In this document: piece by piece, positions 18,948-27,146 of the stretch
How the letters are laid out: every line of letters begins with the position of its first letter
Numbering within the stretch: the first letter of the stretch is position 1
Source of the DNA: Ignavibacteriota bacterium
GTDB lineage: Bacteria; Bacteroidota; Ignavibacteria; Ignavibacteriales; Melioribacteraceae
Direction of reading: 5' to 3'
NCBI GenBank assembly: GCA_013112585.1
Contig: JABFGH010000008.1
Location: 62,001 to 126,000 of the forward strand
Length of the DNA: 64,000 nucleotides
Made by a program: the position numbers and the translations under genes
The notes under the pieces: model-generated
Told to the model about the DNA's origin: nothing
The model's input: only the letters and a program-made list of their open reading frames with translations
Database searches by the model: none

Positions 18948-19703
18948 TTATCGCGGTGTATGCTCTTGCTTTCTGTTAAGAAAAGCCCTGTAGCAATCAT
19001 ACAATTTATTTTCAAATTTCATATCAATATCTTTTGCGTGTTCAAATTCAGGAATTTCTTCAACAGTTTTTTTATCAACACTTAAAAATATTTTTGAGCT
19101 TTGATAATCAACTTTATCAATCCATTTGGGCGAAATTAAAACAAACTTTCCGCCAGGCAGCCAATGAAGCCATTTTCTTGTATCAATAACAAGATATTTA
19201 ATATTCCAATTGTTGTCGTCAATAATAAAGCTGTCAACAACTCCAATATCGCCATCTAGCGCTTCAACATCATAAGACCTTACTTCGCGAATACTTCTTA
19301 AATGAGGGTCGCCCGATGAAACATCCTTATTATGTTCATCATCCTTCATAGCAAACATCGATTGAAGTGCAGGGTCCATTGACCAGTAAGCAGGCCAGTC
19401 GTAATAATCTCCCAATAACTTTTCATGCTGAAGCGAAACCGGTTCATCTTCGGAAATACTTGGGCTGCTTTCAATCTGTTCTCTCTTTAAATTTACTGAT
19501 AATTCCTTCTCTTTAAAGTCAGGCTTTTCCACTGAATTCGGCGAAAGTAAAACGCGTCTTCCGGTCAACCATTTTCCGGTATCTGCAACAAGGTAGCGGG
19601 TTGTCCAGGTTACATCATCAAAATAAAAATCATAAACGTAACCAATATCACCATCTATTGCATCTATTTTTAATCTTTCAAGATCCTTAACAACATGTAA
19701 CAT
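18948..19703 (-). CDS. Tandem PRC-barrel domain protein
   Basis: 251 residues with two PRC-barrel copies. The first spans ~1-70 (IDAIDGDIGYVYDFYFDDVTWTTR followed by YLVADTGKWLTGRRVLLSP). The second spans ~135-215 (VEALDGDIGVVDSFIIDDNNWN, then YLVIDTRKWLHWLPGGKFVLISP). They share the same GDIG...Y/FxxDDxxW pattern, so it is an internal duplication. No signal peptide or membrane helix is seen. PRC barrels occur in photosynthetic reaction centre H subunits and RimM; stand-alone forms like this are often stress-related proteins of unknown role. It has its own upstream gap and a coiled-coil neighbour. Confidence 0.85.
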   Translation of the reverse strand: MLHVVKDLERLKIDAIDGDIGYVYDFYFDDVTWTTRYLVADTGKWLTGRRVLLSPNSVEKPDFKEKELSVNLKREQIESSPSISEDEPVSLQHEKLLGDYYDWPAYWSMDPALQSMFAMKDDEHNKDVSSGDPHLRSIREVRSYDVEALDGDIGVVDSFIIDDNNWNIKYLVIDTRKWLHWLPGGKFVLISPKWIDKVDYQSSKIFLSVDKKTVEEIPEFEHAKDIDMKFENKLYDCYRAFLNRKQEHTPR

Positions 19704-19767
19704 AAAAGTTCCTATAATTCTTTTTCATTAGTATCGTTTACAGGTATAAAATTAATATCATCCGTGA

Positions 19768-20052
19768 TTAAAATTTACTTTTCACATTTTCAATTGTTTC
19801 TTTTATTTCATCTTCAATTTTTTCAATTCCGTTTTTTATTTCTGACCAAGCCTCTTCAGAAGAACCTTTTAATACTTCTATTCTATTTTTAAGATTTTCT
19901 TTTTTAATATTTAATTCAGCAATTCGTTTATTTAGGTTTACTTTAACTTCATCGGATGACTCTTTTAATTTCATTTCTAATTTGGAAATTTCAGAATCCC
20001 ATGTTTTTAATTTTAATGATAATTTGTCAATATACTCTTTTCTCTCATTCAT
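19768..20052 (-). CDS. Small coiled-coil protein, sll1863-like
   Basis: 94 residues, almost entirely charged alpha helix with heptad pattern (KLSLKLKTWDSEISKLEMKLKES..., LNKRIAELNIKKENLKNRIEVLKG, then SEEAWSEIKNGIEKIEDEIKETIENVKSKF). The frame is open upstream, but GGAGGAAAAA directly before the ATG at 20052 fixes the start there. It resembles the sll1863-type stress coiled-coil proteins often found near PRC-barrel genes; the function is unknown. Confidence 0.75.
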   Translation of the reverse strand: MNERKEYIDKLSLKLKTWDSEISKLEMKLKESSDEVKVNLNKRIAELNIKKENLKNRIEVLKGSSEEAWSEIKNGIEKIEDEIKETIENVKSKF

Positions 20053-20308
20053 TTTTTCCTCCGTTCTTGTTAATAGAATCAATTATAAATAATTCATTTA
20101 CTCCTTATTGTTGATAGATAAATTGGTGAAAAACTTTCTCAGATTTTGAATCAATATGGAATTTTTTTTCATTTTGTTAGCAGATGAATCTGGTATAATA
20201 CTATAAAAAAGTTTGATAAATATCAAATTTTTGAACTTTTTACTAAAAATCCTAAAAGAATTAAAATTATAAATTAAAAATAAATTGAGTAGATGATGTA
20301 AAAAAAAT

Positions 20309-20335
20309 TTAAGTATTGGATTAAATAATACTTAA
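20309..20335. promoter_or_regulatory. Perfect 9-bp inverted repeat upstream of the sigma-54 activator gene
   Basis: TTAAGTATT at 20309-20317 and AATACTTAA at 20327-20335, separated by 9 bases, end 24 bases before the ATG at 20360. It could be an operator for autoregulation or an mRNA hairpin. There is no T-run typical of a terminator directly after it. Confidence 0.5.
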
Positions 20336-20359
20336 CTTTGTTAAAAAAAATATAGTTTT

Positions 20360-21727
20360 ATGGCAAACTCCAAAGAGCAGCTCCGTTTACTCATCTTCGA
20401 AAAATCAACCACAATAAAAAAACAAGTAAAGCGTATTCTTTCGGAAAAAATTGAGCATCTGGAAAACTGCAAAGAGTTAAATGTTTTTCAACGAAAAGTT
20501 GAAAAAACAAATTATAATTTAATTTTAATAACTACCGAGAGACTGCTTCAGAATAAGATAGGAACGCTTAAGGCAATAAGAACACTATTATCAAAAAACC
20601 CAACGAACCAAATAATTATTTTAGCTGACAAGAGTGATATTACTATTGCAATGGAATCAATTAAAGCAGGTTCATATCAATATGCAATTTTACCTGTTCC
20701 GGATGATGAACTGATTTTACTGTTAAATACGGCACTCGAAACCAAACCTTCGGTAATTGAAGAATATACACAACCAAAACATCAAGATAGATTATTAGAG
20801 ATCATCGGTTCCTCCCAAAATATGCAGGTGGTTTACGAACAGATTAAACAGGCTGCAGGTTCTCACATTCCCGTGCTGATACTCGGCGAAACAGGAACAG
20901 GAAAAGACCTGGTTGCTCAAACAATTCACCGCTTAAGTAAGCAGCACGAAAATCCATACTTGCCCGTAAATTTAGGTGCGCTCCCCTCCGAACTAATTGC
21001 AAGCGAGCTGTTCGGTCATGAGCAGGGTGCGTTTACCGGTGCGCTTAACCAGCACGTTGGTGTTTTTGAGCAGGCAAAAGAAGGAACTGTTTTTTTAGAC
21101 GAGATCGATTCCATTGATGAAAAAGTTCAGATTAGTTTACTTAGACTTTTAGAAAATAGTAAGTTTAAAAGATTAGGCGGCAGAAAGCTTGTAACAACTA
21201 ATTCGAGATTAATTGCAGCATCGAACGAAAACTTAGAAGCTCTGGTTGACAAAGGAAGTTTTAGAAGTGATTTATACTACCGGTTAGATGTATTCAGAAT
21301 TACTCTGCCTTCACTCAGAGATCGAAAATCCGACATTGCAATCATTGCAAATGAATTGATATTAAAATATTCTAAAATGTATAAAAAGCGAATAAGCACA
21401 ATCTCTAACGAAGCATTAGAATCTTTAATCAATTACAACTGGGCAGGTAATGTGCGTGAACTAAAAAATGTTATTCAGCGCGCGGTGCTTGTCTGCAAAA
21501 CCGATATTTTAGAACTGAACGATTTACCTGACAGATTTAGGTTAGGGAATGATAAAAGTGATACAATTAAGGTACCGCTTGGTACAAAGTTATCGGAAGC
21601 TGAAAGAGAAATTGTATTGCAGACCCTATCTCTATGCGGTAATAATAAAAAGGAAACTGCTGAAAAATTGGGAATAAGCAGAAGAGCTCTTTATAATAAA
21701 TTGAAACGATTCGGCATACCTCTGTAA
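20360..21727 (+). CDS. Sigma-54-dependent activator (NtrC type) with degenerate receiver domain
   Basis: 455 residues. Residues ~8-128 have the receiver fold (LRLLIFEKS; NYNLILITTERLL; QIIILADKSD; QYAILPVPDDEL), but the phospho-acceptor aspartate is Thr58, the acidic pair is replaced by EKS, and the conserved lysine is Leu111. The AAA+ domain is intact: Walker A GETGTGKD (176-183), sigma-54 contact loop GAFTGA (223-228), Walker B TVFLDEID (~244-250), and the arginine-containing SDLYYRLDVFRI. The C-terminal Fis-type helix-turn-helix reads NNKKETAEKLGISRRALYNKLKRFG. It should activate sigma-54 promoters without classical phosphorylation. A palindrome and a -24/-12 promoter directly downstream make the next operon its likely target. 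Confidence 0.92.
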   Translation: MANSKEQLRLLIFEKSTTIKKQVKRILSEKIEHLENCKELNVFQRKVEKTNYNLILITTERLLQNKIGTLKAIRTLLSKNPTNQIIILADKSDITIAMESIKAGSYQYAILPVPDDELILLLNTALETKPSVIEEYTQPKHQDRLLEIIGSSQNMQVVYEQIKQAAGSHIPVLILGETGTGKDLVAQTIHRLSKQHENPYLPVNLGALPSELIASELFGHEQGAFTGALNQHVGVFEQAKEGTVFLDEIDSIDEKVQISLLRLLENSKFKRLGGRKLVTTNSRLIAASNENLEALVDKGSFRSDLYYRLDVFRITLPSLRDRKSDIAIIANELILKYSKMYKKRISTISNEALESLINYNWAGNVRELKNVIQRAVLVCKTDILELNDLPDRFRLGNDKSDTIKVPLGTKLSEAEREIVLQTLSLCGNNKKETAEKLGISRRALYNKLKRFGIPL

Positions 21728-21776
21728 ACTTTTTGCACGCACCTCCACTGATTGAAAATCATTTGTAAATTATATG

Positions 21777-21807
21777 CACATGTAAATTTACATTGAAAAT
21801 ACATGTG
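21777..21807. promoter_or_regulatory. Putative upstream activator site for the sigma-54 activator
   Basis: A perfect 14-bp palindrome ATGTAAATTTACAT (21780-21793) lies inside a wider inverted repeat, CACATGT (21777-21783) and ACATGTG (21801-21807). It sits about 100 bases upstream of the -24/-12 promoter, the usual distance for an enhancer bound by an NtrC-type activator. Confidence 0.6.
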
Positions 21808-21892
21808 GTTATTTTATGCACACTTAATAAAACTCAAAATAAATCGGATAATAAAAAATTAGTTTTCAGCTCATTTTCTTACTATTCAATTA

Positions 21893-21907
21893 TGGTATAA
21901 ACCTTGC
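21893..21907 (+). promoter_or_regulatory. Sigma-54 (-24/-12) promoter
   Basis: TGGTATAAACCTTGC matches the TGGCAC-N5-TTGC consensus at the invariant GG and GC with exact spacing. Transcription should begin near 21919, about 28 bases before the ATG at 21947. The gene upstream encodes a sigma-54 activator. Confidence 0.8.
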
Positions 21908-21946
21908 ATAAAGAGTTCCGATTTAGATTTTTATTAAAGATGGAAA

Positions 21947-22312
21947 ATGAATGTTTTAATATTAACAGATGATTCGAATAGCAATACCGTAAGAATAGTA
22001 AATAAAACAAAATACTTACCGCTGGTCTGCAATTCAGTTTTATCTTCATCAGATTTAATTAAGCACCATAAAATTGATGCACTTATAATTGATAAAATTC
22101 ATAGGAATGCAGATGCGCTTGAATTTATTATTAACGCAATAGAACTAAACTGCAAAGCGGATTTTTTTGTTGTAAAAAGTAAGGCTAACGAAAATTCAAT
22201 TAATGAAATTGGAAGAAATAAACTAAATGTTAATGTAATTAATGAAGATAATTTACTTCAAGAATTAATCGAATTAAAAACCAAACGAAAAGACTTAAAC
22301 AGATATGTATAA
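21947..22312 (+). CDS. Receiver-like protein of unknown function
   Basis: 121 residues with the alternating strand/helix pattern of a response-regulator receiver: MNVLILTDDSNSNTVRIV at the start (two aspartates after strand 1), DALIIDKIHRNADAL (an aspartate at the end of strand 3), and ADFFVVKSKANENSINEI. No output domain follows. The conserved Lys-Pro near the end is not clear, so it may be a divergent or pseudo-receiver. It is the first gene after the sigma-54 promoter and overlaps the M23-like gene by 8 bases, so it probably takes part in or controls the pathway encoded by this operon. Confidence 0.6.
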   Translation: MNVLILTDDSNSNTVRIVNKTKYLPLVCNSVLSSSDLIKHHKIDALIIDKIHRNADALEFIINAIELNCKADFFVVKSKANENSINEIGRNKLNVNVINEDNLLQELIELKTKRKDLNRYV

Positions 22313-22961
22313 TAGTTTCTCAAATATAATCTCAATTGATTACAAGAATGAACCCTTTTCAATTTTAGATTTGAGCAAAACAAACAATGAATTGCAAACT
22401 CTTCAATTCAATAAAACCGGTGCTTTCAGTAAATATGTTAATTCAAAAATTGAAAGTGCCAATGCAAAATTCGCTATCGGCAAATACGGCGAAGATCGGA
22501 TAATTTACAATGACAGCACTGTATTTAAAGGAAGCGAAAGAAGAAGTATTCATCTAGGAATTGATTTTTGGACTGAGGCGGGAGTTGATGTTTTTGCACC
22601 GCTTGATTCAGAGGTACATAGTTTTAAAAATAATAATAACTCTGGTGATTACGGTCCGACAATAATTTTAATGCACAAAAACGAATCACAAGTTTTATAT
22701 ACACTTTACGGTCATTTAAGTTTAAGCTCGATTCAAAATTTAGAAGTAGGGAAAAAATTTAGTAGAGGTGATAAAATTGGAGAGATAGGAAACACGGATG
22801 TAAACGGAAATTGGCCCCCGCATCTTCATTTTCAACTTATTACGAACATGCTCAATTATCATGGAGATTTCCCCGGAGTTTGCAAACCTTCTGAAAAAGA
22901 AAAGTTTTTTCAATTATCTCCAAATCCTAATACAGTATTGAAAATACCGGAATTGGATTAA
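22305..22961 (+). CDS. M23-family peptidase-like protein, no signal peptide
   Basis: 218 residues. LytM/M23 zinc-site motifs are present: HLGIDFW (HxxxD, ~residues 82-88), YTLYGHLSL, and PPHLHFQL (HxH). The protein has no signal peptide or membrane anchor, unlike peptidoglycan hydrolases. The C-terminal part (GDFPGVCKPSEKEKFFQLSPNPN) resembles, from my knowledge of the families, the M23 domain embedded between a kinase-like (APH) and a class III aminotransferase domain in large fusion proteins. A cytoplasmic role in amino acid metabolism therefore seems likelier than wall cleavage. Its neighbours are an acetyltransferase, racemases and an amidohydrolase. Confidence 0.8.
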   Translation: MYNSFSNIISIDYKNEPFSILDLSKTNNELQTLQFNKTGAFSKYVNSKIESANAKFAIGKYGEDRIIYNDSTVFKGSERRSIHLGIDFWTEAGVDVFAPLDSEVHSFKNNNNSGDYGPTIILMHKNESQVLYTLYGHLSLSSIQNLEVGKKFSRGDKIGEIGNTDVNGNWPPHLHFQLITNMLNYHGDFPGVCKPSEKEKFFQLSPNPNTVLKIPELD

Positions 22962-22990
22962 ATTAAATAATAAGAATAAAAGGAATAACA

Positions 22991-23446
22991 ATGTTAGATA
23001 TTAAAAAGATAACATCAGATAACGAATTTGATAATAATTTAACCAGGGAAAAGTTTATAGATTTTTTACACAAACATTTAGGAGAGTTTGGTGACCCGAA
23101 AAAAGATATTGATAGATCTATTGATTATGCTTTTTCCGGTGCAGAAGGAAAAGGGGGTTTTTTATTAGCAGCCTATTACGAAAAAAAATTGGTAGGTGCC
23201 TTAGTAATAAACAAAACCGGAATGGACGGCTACATACCTGAAAACATTTTAGTTTATGTTGCCGTTGACGGAAGCTACAGAAATAAAGGATTCGGTAGAG
23301 AAATAGTTGAAAAGGCGTTTATGCTTGCCGACGGCAATGTTAAACTACACGTTGAATATGATAATCCTGCAAAACGATTATACGAAAGAGTTGGGATGAC
23401 TAATAAATACGCAGAGATGAGATACATTAAAGGGAATAAAAAATAA
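22991..23446 (+). CDS. GNAT family N-acetyltransferase
   Basis: 151 residues of GNAT fold. The acetyl-CoA-binding motif A is ENILVYVAVDGSYRNKGFGREIVEKAF (RxxGFG form of Q/RxxGxG/A), preceded by LVGALVINKTG and followed by HVEYDNPAKRLYERVGM, where aromatic and arginine residues typically hold the substrate. Within this operon it may acetylate an amino acid or a related amine. The stop overlaps the start of the next gene by one base (TAATG). Confidence 0.85.
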   Translation: MLDIKKITSDNEFDNNLTREKFIDFLHKHLGEFGDPKKDIDRSIDYAFSGAEGKGGFLLAAYYEKKLVGALVINKTGMDGYIPENILVYVAVDGSYRNKGFGREIVEKAFMLADGNVKLHVEYDNPAKRLYERVGMTNKYAEMRYIKGNKK

Positions 23447-24531
23447 TGGCAACTTTAAAAGTTTACACTGATAGAATAATTCAAAACGTTAAAAAGCTGA
23501 ACTCATTTCTCGGGGCAGAAGATATCGAATGGTCTCTGGTAACAAAAATGCTGAACGGCAACAAGTCTATTCTGGAAAAAATACTTCTGGATGAATCAAT
23601 AGAAAAAGTGCATTCCATTGCCGATTCAAGATTATCGAATTTGAAGGTTATAAAAAAAATTAATCCCAAATTAGTTACTATGTATATAAAACCGCCTGCA
23701 CCAAGTTTAGCAAAAAGCATTGTTGAATTTGCCGATATCTCCATGAACTCATCTCTTGAAACAATTGAAGTACTTAATGAAGAGGCAATGCGGCAGGACG
23801 TAATTCATAAAATAATTGTAATGATTGAAATGGGTGAATTACGAGAAGGTGTACTTAGAGATAATGTACTTCGTTTTTACGATAAAGTATTTAACCTTTC
23901 CAATATTGATATAATAGGTATTGGTACAAATCTCGGCTGTATGTATGGTATTGAGCCTACTTACGATAAATTAATTCAGTTGAGTTTATATGAACAGTTG
24001 ATAGAGGCAAAATTTGGTCATAACCTGCAAATTGTTTCGGGCGGCAGTTCAATTACCCTTCCCTATTCATTGGAACAAAAACTTCCTAAAGGTGCAAATC
24101 ATTTTAGAATTGGTGAAGCCGCCTTTTTAGGAGTATCTCCGCTCAATAATAAAAAATTTAAAAATCTTTCCACAAATGCTTTAGAGTTTAAAGCTGAAAT
24201 ATTAGAGATTGAAAAGAAAAGTTATTCACCCGATGGAATTGTTGGAGATGGAAACATAGGGCATATTTCAGATAAGGTTGATGAAGCTGATCCTTATGCA
24301 GAATCGTATCGGGCTATTGTTGATTTTGGTGTTCTTGATGTTGAAGTGGATAATTTAATTAGCAAGAATAAAAATATTTCATACTTCGGAACCACTTCCG
24401 ATATGACTGTTTATGATCTCGGTAATTCAAAATCAAAAATTAAAGTCGGGCATAAATTAAAATTCACTCCTAATTATATGGCAGCGGCACGATTGCTGAA
24501 TTCCAAATATGTTGAAATTGAAGTTGTTTAA
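23446..24531 (+). CDS. Ornithine-racemase-like PLP enzyme (alanine racemase N-terminal fold)
   Basis: 361 residues with the fold III alanine-racemase barrel. The PLP lysine is probably Lys34 in SLVTKMLNGN. Family-specific stretches are IGIGTNLGCMYGIEPTYDKL and IVSGGSSITLPY, which I associate with the ornithine racemase (Orr)/YhfX-type branch rather than with true alanine racemase, and FRIGEAAFLG near the phosphate-binding site. It should racemise or epimerise an amino acid at the alpha carbon; the exact substrate is not readable. It is coupled to the GNAT upstream and sits 18 bases before the symporter gene. Confidence 0.82.
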   Translation: MATLKVYTDRIIQNVKKLNSFLGAEDIEWSLVTKMLNGNKSILEKILLDESIEKVHSIADSRLSNLKVIKKINPKLVTMYIKPPAPSLAKSIVEFADISMNSSLETIEVLNEEAMRQDVIHKIIVMIEMGELREGVLRDNVLRFYDKVFNLSNIDIIGIGTNLGCMYGIEPTYDKLIQLSLYEQLIEAKFGHNLQIVSGGSSITLPYSLEQKLPKGANHFRIGEAAFLGVSPLNNKKFKNLSTNALEFKAEILEIEKKSYSPDGIVGDGNIGHISDKVDEADPYAESYRAIVDFGVLDVEVDNLISKNKNISYFGTTSDMTVYDLGNSKSKIKVGHKLKFTPNYMAAARLLNSKYVEIEVV

Positions 24532-24549
24532 TTCTAATAACGGAACTTT

Positions 24550-25980
24550 ATGCATTGGATTGATCTGACAATTATTGTGGTATATCTTTTTTCCATGCTG
24601 GGAATTGGATTTTACTTTCTTAAAAAAAATAAAAACCCTGATGATTATTACGTAGGAGGCAGAAGTCTCGGAAGTTTTCATGTTGGACTATCGGTAGTTG
24701 CAACTGATGTTGGCGGAGGTTTTTCTATCGGCTTAGGCGGATTAGGTTTTGTTATGGGATTATCCGGCTCTTGGATGCTTTTTACCGGGTTGATAGGAGC
24801 ATGGCTGAGTGCAATTTTTCTTATTCCTAAAATTCATAAAATGGAAAACTTTAAACAGCTATACACATTTCCGCAAGTGCTGCAATATTTTTACAACGGT
24901 AAAGTTGCTATTGCGGCTGGAATAATATCCGGCATTGGTTATATCGGCTTTACCAGCTCGCAAATTTTAGCAGGCGCAAAATTAGCCTCCGCTTCATTTG
25001 TCGATCTTAATCTTAATACAGCATTAATTATTATGGGCGTAATTGTAGTAATCTATACAGTGCTGGGCGGAATAAAAGCTGTAATTTACACCGATACTTT
25101 TCAGTGGATTATTTTAATGGCGGGATTAATTTTTATCGGCATACCTGTTTCATATAATGCAGTTGGCGGTTACGCCGAAATAGTAAAAATTGTACCCGAT
25201 GGCTTTTTAACTTTAACAAATGTAAAATGGCAGACACTTGTAAATTGGGGAGTAACAATTATTCCAATCTGGTTTGTTGGAATGACACTCTATCAAAGAA
25301 TTTTTTCATGCAGAACAGAAAAGGAAGCAAAGAAAGCCTGGTTTACTGCAGGCTTATTTGAATATCCGGTAATGGCTTTTATGGGTGTACTGCTCGGCAT
25401 GTTTTCGCGAGTTGCCGCAGATGGAGGAATGTTTGCTTACCTGGGCTATGAATCAATTTCATCTCTCGATTCGGAAATGGGTTTGCCGATGCTGCTGCGT
25501 ACTGTTTTACCTGTTGGGTTAATGGGTTTGATGATGGCTGCATATTTTTCTGCAATAATGTCAACGGCAGATAGCTGTTTGATGGCTGCTTCCGGAAATT
25601 TTTTAACCGATATTATTTCAATATTTTTTCCCAAACAACGAACAAGTAAACATGAATTGCGAGTATCGCAGATACTTACACTCGTTTTAGGAACCATTGC
25701 AGTTCTGTTAGCAAGCTATATGCAAAATGTTTTGGAGCTTATGCTCTACTCCTATGCATTTATGGTTTCGGGGTTATTCGTTCCGGTTGTTGGCGCTCTT
25801 TATTGGAAAAGAGCTGCACCTGCGGCAGCATTTTTTTCGATGATTGCCGGTGGAACAACTACTATTACTCTAATTGTTGCAAATATAAAATTACCTTTAG
25901 ACCTTGATGCAAATATTTTTGGTATTTCTGTTTCTGCAATTGTATTTATTATTGGATCATTAATGAGCAAACAAAAATAA
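24550..25980 (+). CDS. Sodium:solute symporter (SSS family)
   Basis: 476 residues with about 13 membrane helices. SSS hallmarks are the N-terminal FYFLKKNKNPDDYYVGGRSLGSFHVGLSVVATDVGGG, then IYTVLGGIKAVIYTDTFQWIILMAG and the Na+-site region LMMAAYFSAIMSTADSCLMAASGNFLTDI. It likely imports the substrate of the pathway (an amino acid or an N-acyl amino acid) driven by sodium. It lies between the ornithine-racemase-like gene and the amidohydrolase, and the stop is one base from the next ATG. Confidence 0.92.
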   Translation: MHWIDLTIIVVYLFSMLGIGFYFLKKNKNPDDYYVGGRSLGSFHVGLSVVATDVGGGFSIGLGGLGFVMGLSGSWMLFTGLIGAWLSAIFLIPKIHKMENFKQLYTFPQVLQYFYNGKVAIAAGIISGIGYIGFTSSQILAGAKLASASFVDLNLNTALIIMGVIVVIYTVLGGIKAVIYTDTFQWIILMAGLIFIGIPVSYNAVGGYAEIVKIVPDGFLTLTNVKWQTLVNWGVTIIPIWFVGMTLYQRIFSCRTEKEAKKAWFTAGLFEYPVMAFMGVLLGMFSRVAADGGMFAYLGYESISSLDSEMGLPMLLRTVLPVGLMGLMMAAYFSAIMSTADSCLMAASGNFLTDIISIFFPKQRTSKHELRVSQILTLVLGTIAVLLASYMQNVLELMLYSYAFMVSGLFVPVVGALYWKRAAPAAAFFSMIAGGTTTITLIVANIKLPLDLDANIFGISVSAIVFIIGSLMSKQK

Positions 25981-25981
25981 T

Positions 25982-27145
25982 ATGAATGAAAGTGAAAATA
26001 GTTTTGACCTAAGCGAGCTAATCGAACTTCGTAAAACAATTCATGCAAATCCCGAACTTGCTCATGAAGAAAAAAACACTGCTGAAAGACTGACAAGGTT
26101 TATAAAAAAATTTAATCCCGATAAAATTATTGAAAGAATTGCCGGCAATGGTGTTGCTTTTATTTATGAAGGAAATAAAAATGGTCCTGTTATATTACTA
26201 CGCGCCGAGCTTGATGCCTTACCTATAACTGAAGAATGTGAGTTTGATTATAAATCTGTAAATAATGGAGTCTCGCATAAATGCGGTCATGATGGTCACA
26301 TGACAATATTAGCAGGTTTAGCACGTAAACTAAATGAGAACAAGATAAATAAAGGTAAAGTGGTATTACTTTTTCAGCCGGCAGAAGAAATTGGCGAAGG
26401 GGCGGAAAAAATTATAAATGATAAAAAATTTACTGAGATTAAGCCCGACTATGCTTTTGCGCTGCATAATTTACCGGGATTCAAAAAACATGAAATCATA
26501 ATCAGAAATAACACCTTTGCCGCGGCTTCCGTTGGAATGAAGGTAGAACTTAAAGGGAAAACCTCTCATGCAGCTCATCCTGAAAATGGAATTAGCCCCT
26601 CGGATGCTGTTGCAGATATAATTAAAAAATTTAATTCTGTAATAAATGCTATTAAAAATGAAAATTTTGATTTTGGATTAGTTACAATCATACATGTCAG
26701 CATTGGCGAAAAAGCTTTTGGAACATCACCCGGTTATGCAGAGGTTTATGCAACCTTGCGCGCAAATTCAGATGCCGACTTAGAGGTTATAAAATCCAAA
26801 TGTGTAGAGATTGTTGAACTGATAGCAAAAGAGGAAAAACTTAAATCTGAAATTAGCTGGACGGAAGCTTTTCCGGCTACGGTAAATGATCCTGAAGCAG
26901 TTGATTTTATTATAAGTGCGGCTAATCAATTAAAATTAAATATAAAAAATATTGATTCGCCCTTTAGATGGACAGAAGACTTTGGACATTTTACAAAAAC
27001 TTACACAGGTGCTCTTTTTGGGCTTGGTGCCGGTAAGCAGACTCCTCAACTCCATAATCCCGATTATGATTTTCCCGATGAATTAATTTTGACTGGAATA
27101 AATATATTTCATACAATCATACAAAATATTTTAGCAGAAGAATAA
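25982..27145 (+). CDS. M20 family amidohydrolase / aminoacylase
   Basis: 387 residues. Signatures of the IAA-amino acid/hippurate hydrolase branch are visible: LRKTIHANPELAHEE, LLRAELDALPI, the Cys-containing metal motif SHKCGHDGHM, QPAEEIGEGAEK (catalytic glutamates) and the metal-binding FALHNLPG. A dimerisation domain follows (VELKGKTSHAAHPENG). The family cleaves N-acyl groups or amide bonds from amino acids. With a GNAT, two racemases and a symporter in the operon, it may deacylate an imported N-acyl-D- or L-amino acid. No signal peptide, so cytoplasmic. Confidence 0.9.
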   Translation: MNESENSFDLSELIELRKTIHANPELAHEEKNTAERLTRFIKKFNPDKIIERIAGNGVAFIYEGNKNGPVILLRAELDALPITEECEFDYKSVNNGVSHKCGHDGHMTILAGLARKLNENKINKGKVVLLFQPAEEIGEGAEKIINDKKFTEIKPDYAFALHNLPGFKKHEIIIRNNTFAAASVGMKVELKGKTSHAAHPENGISPSDAVADIIKKFNSVINAIKNENFDFGLVTIIHVSIGEKAFGTSPGYAEVYATLRANSDADLEVIKSKCVEIVELIAKEEKLKSEISWTEAFPATVNDPEAVDFIISAANQLKLNIKNIDSPFRWTEDFGHFTKTYTGALFGLGAGKQTPQLHNPDYDFPDELILTGINIFHTIIQNILAEE

Positions 27146-27146
27146 A

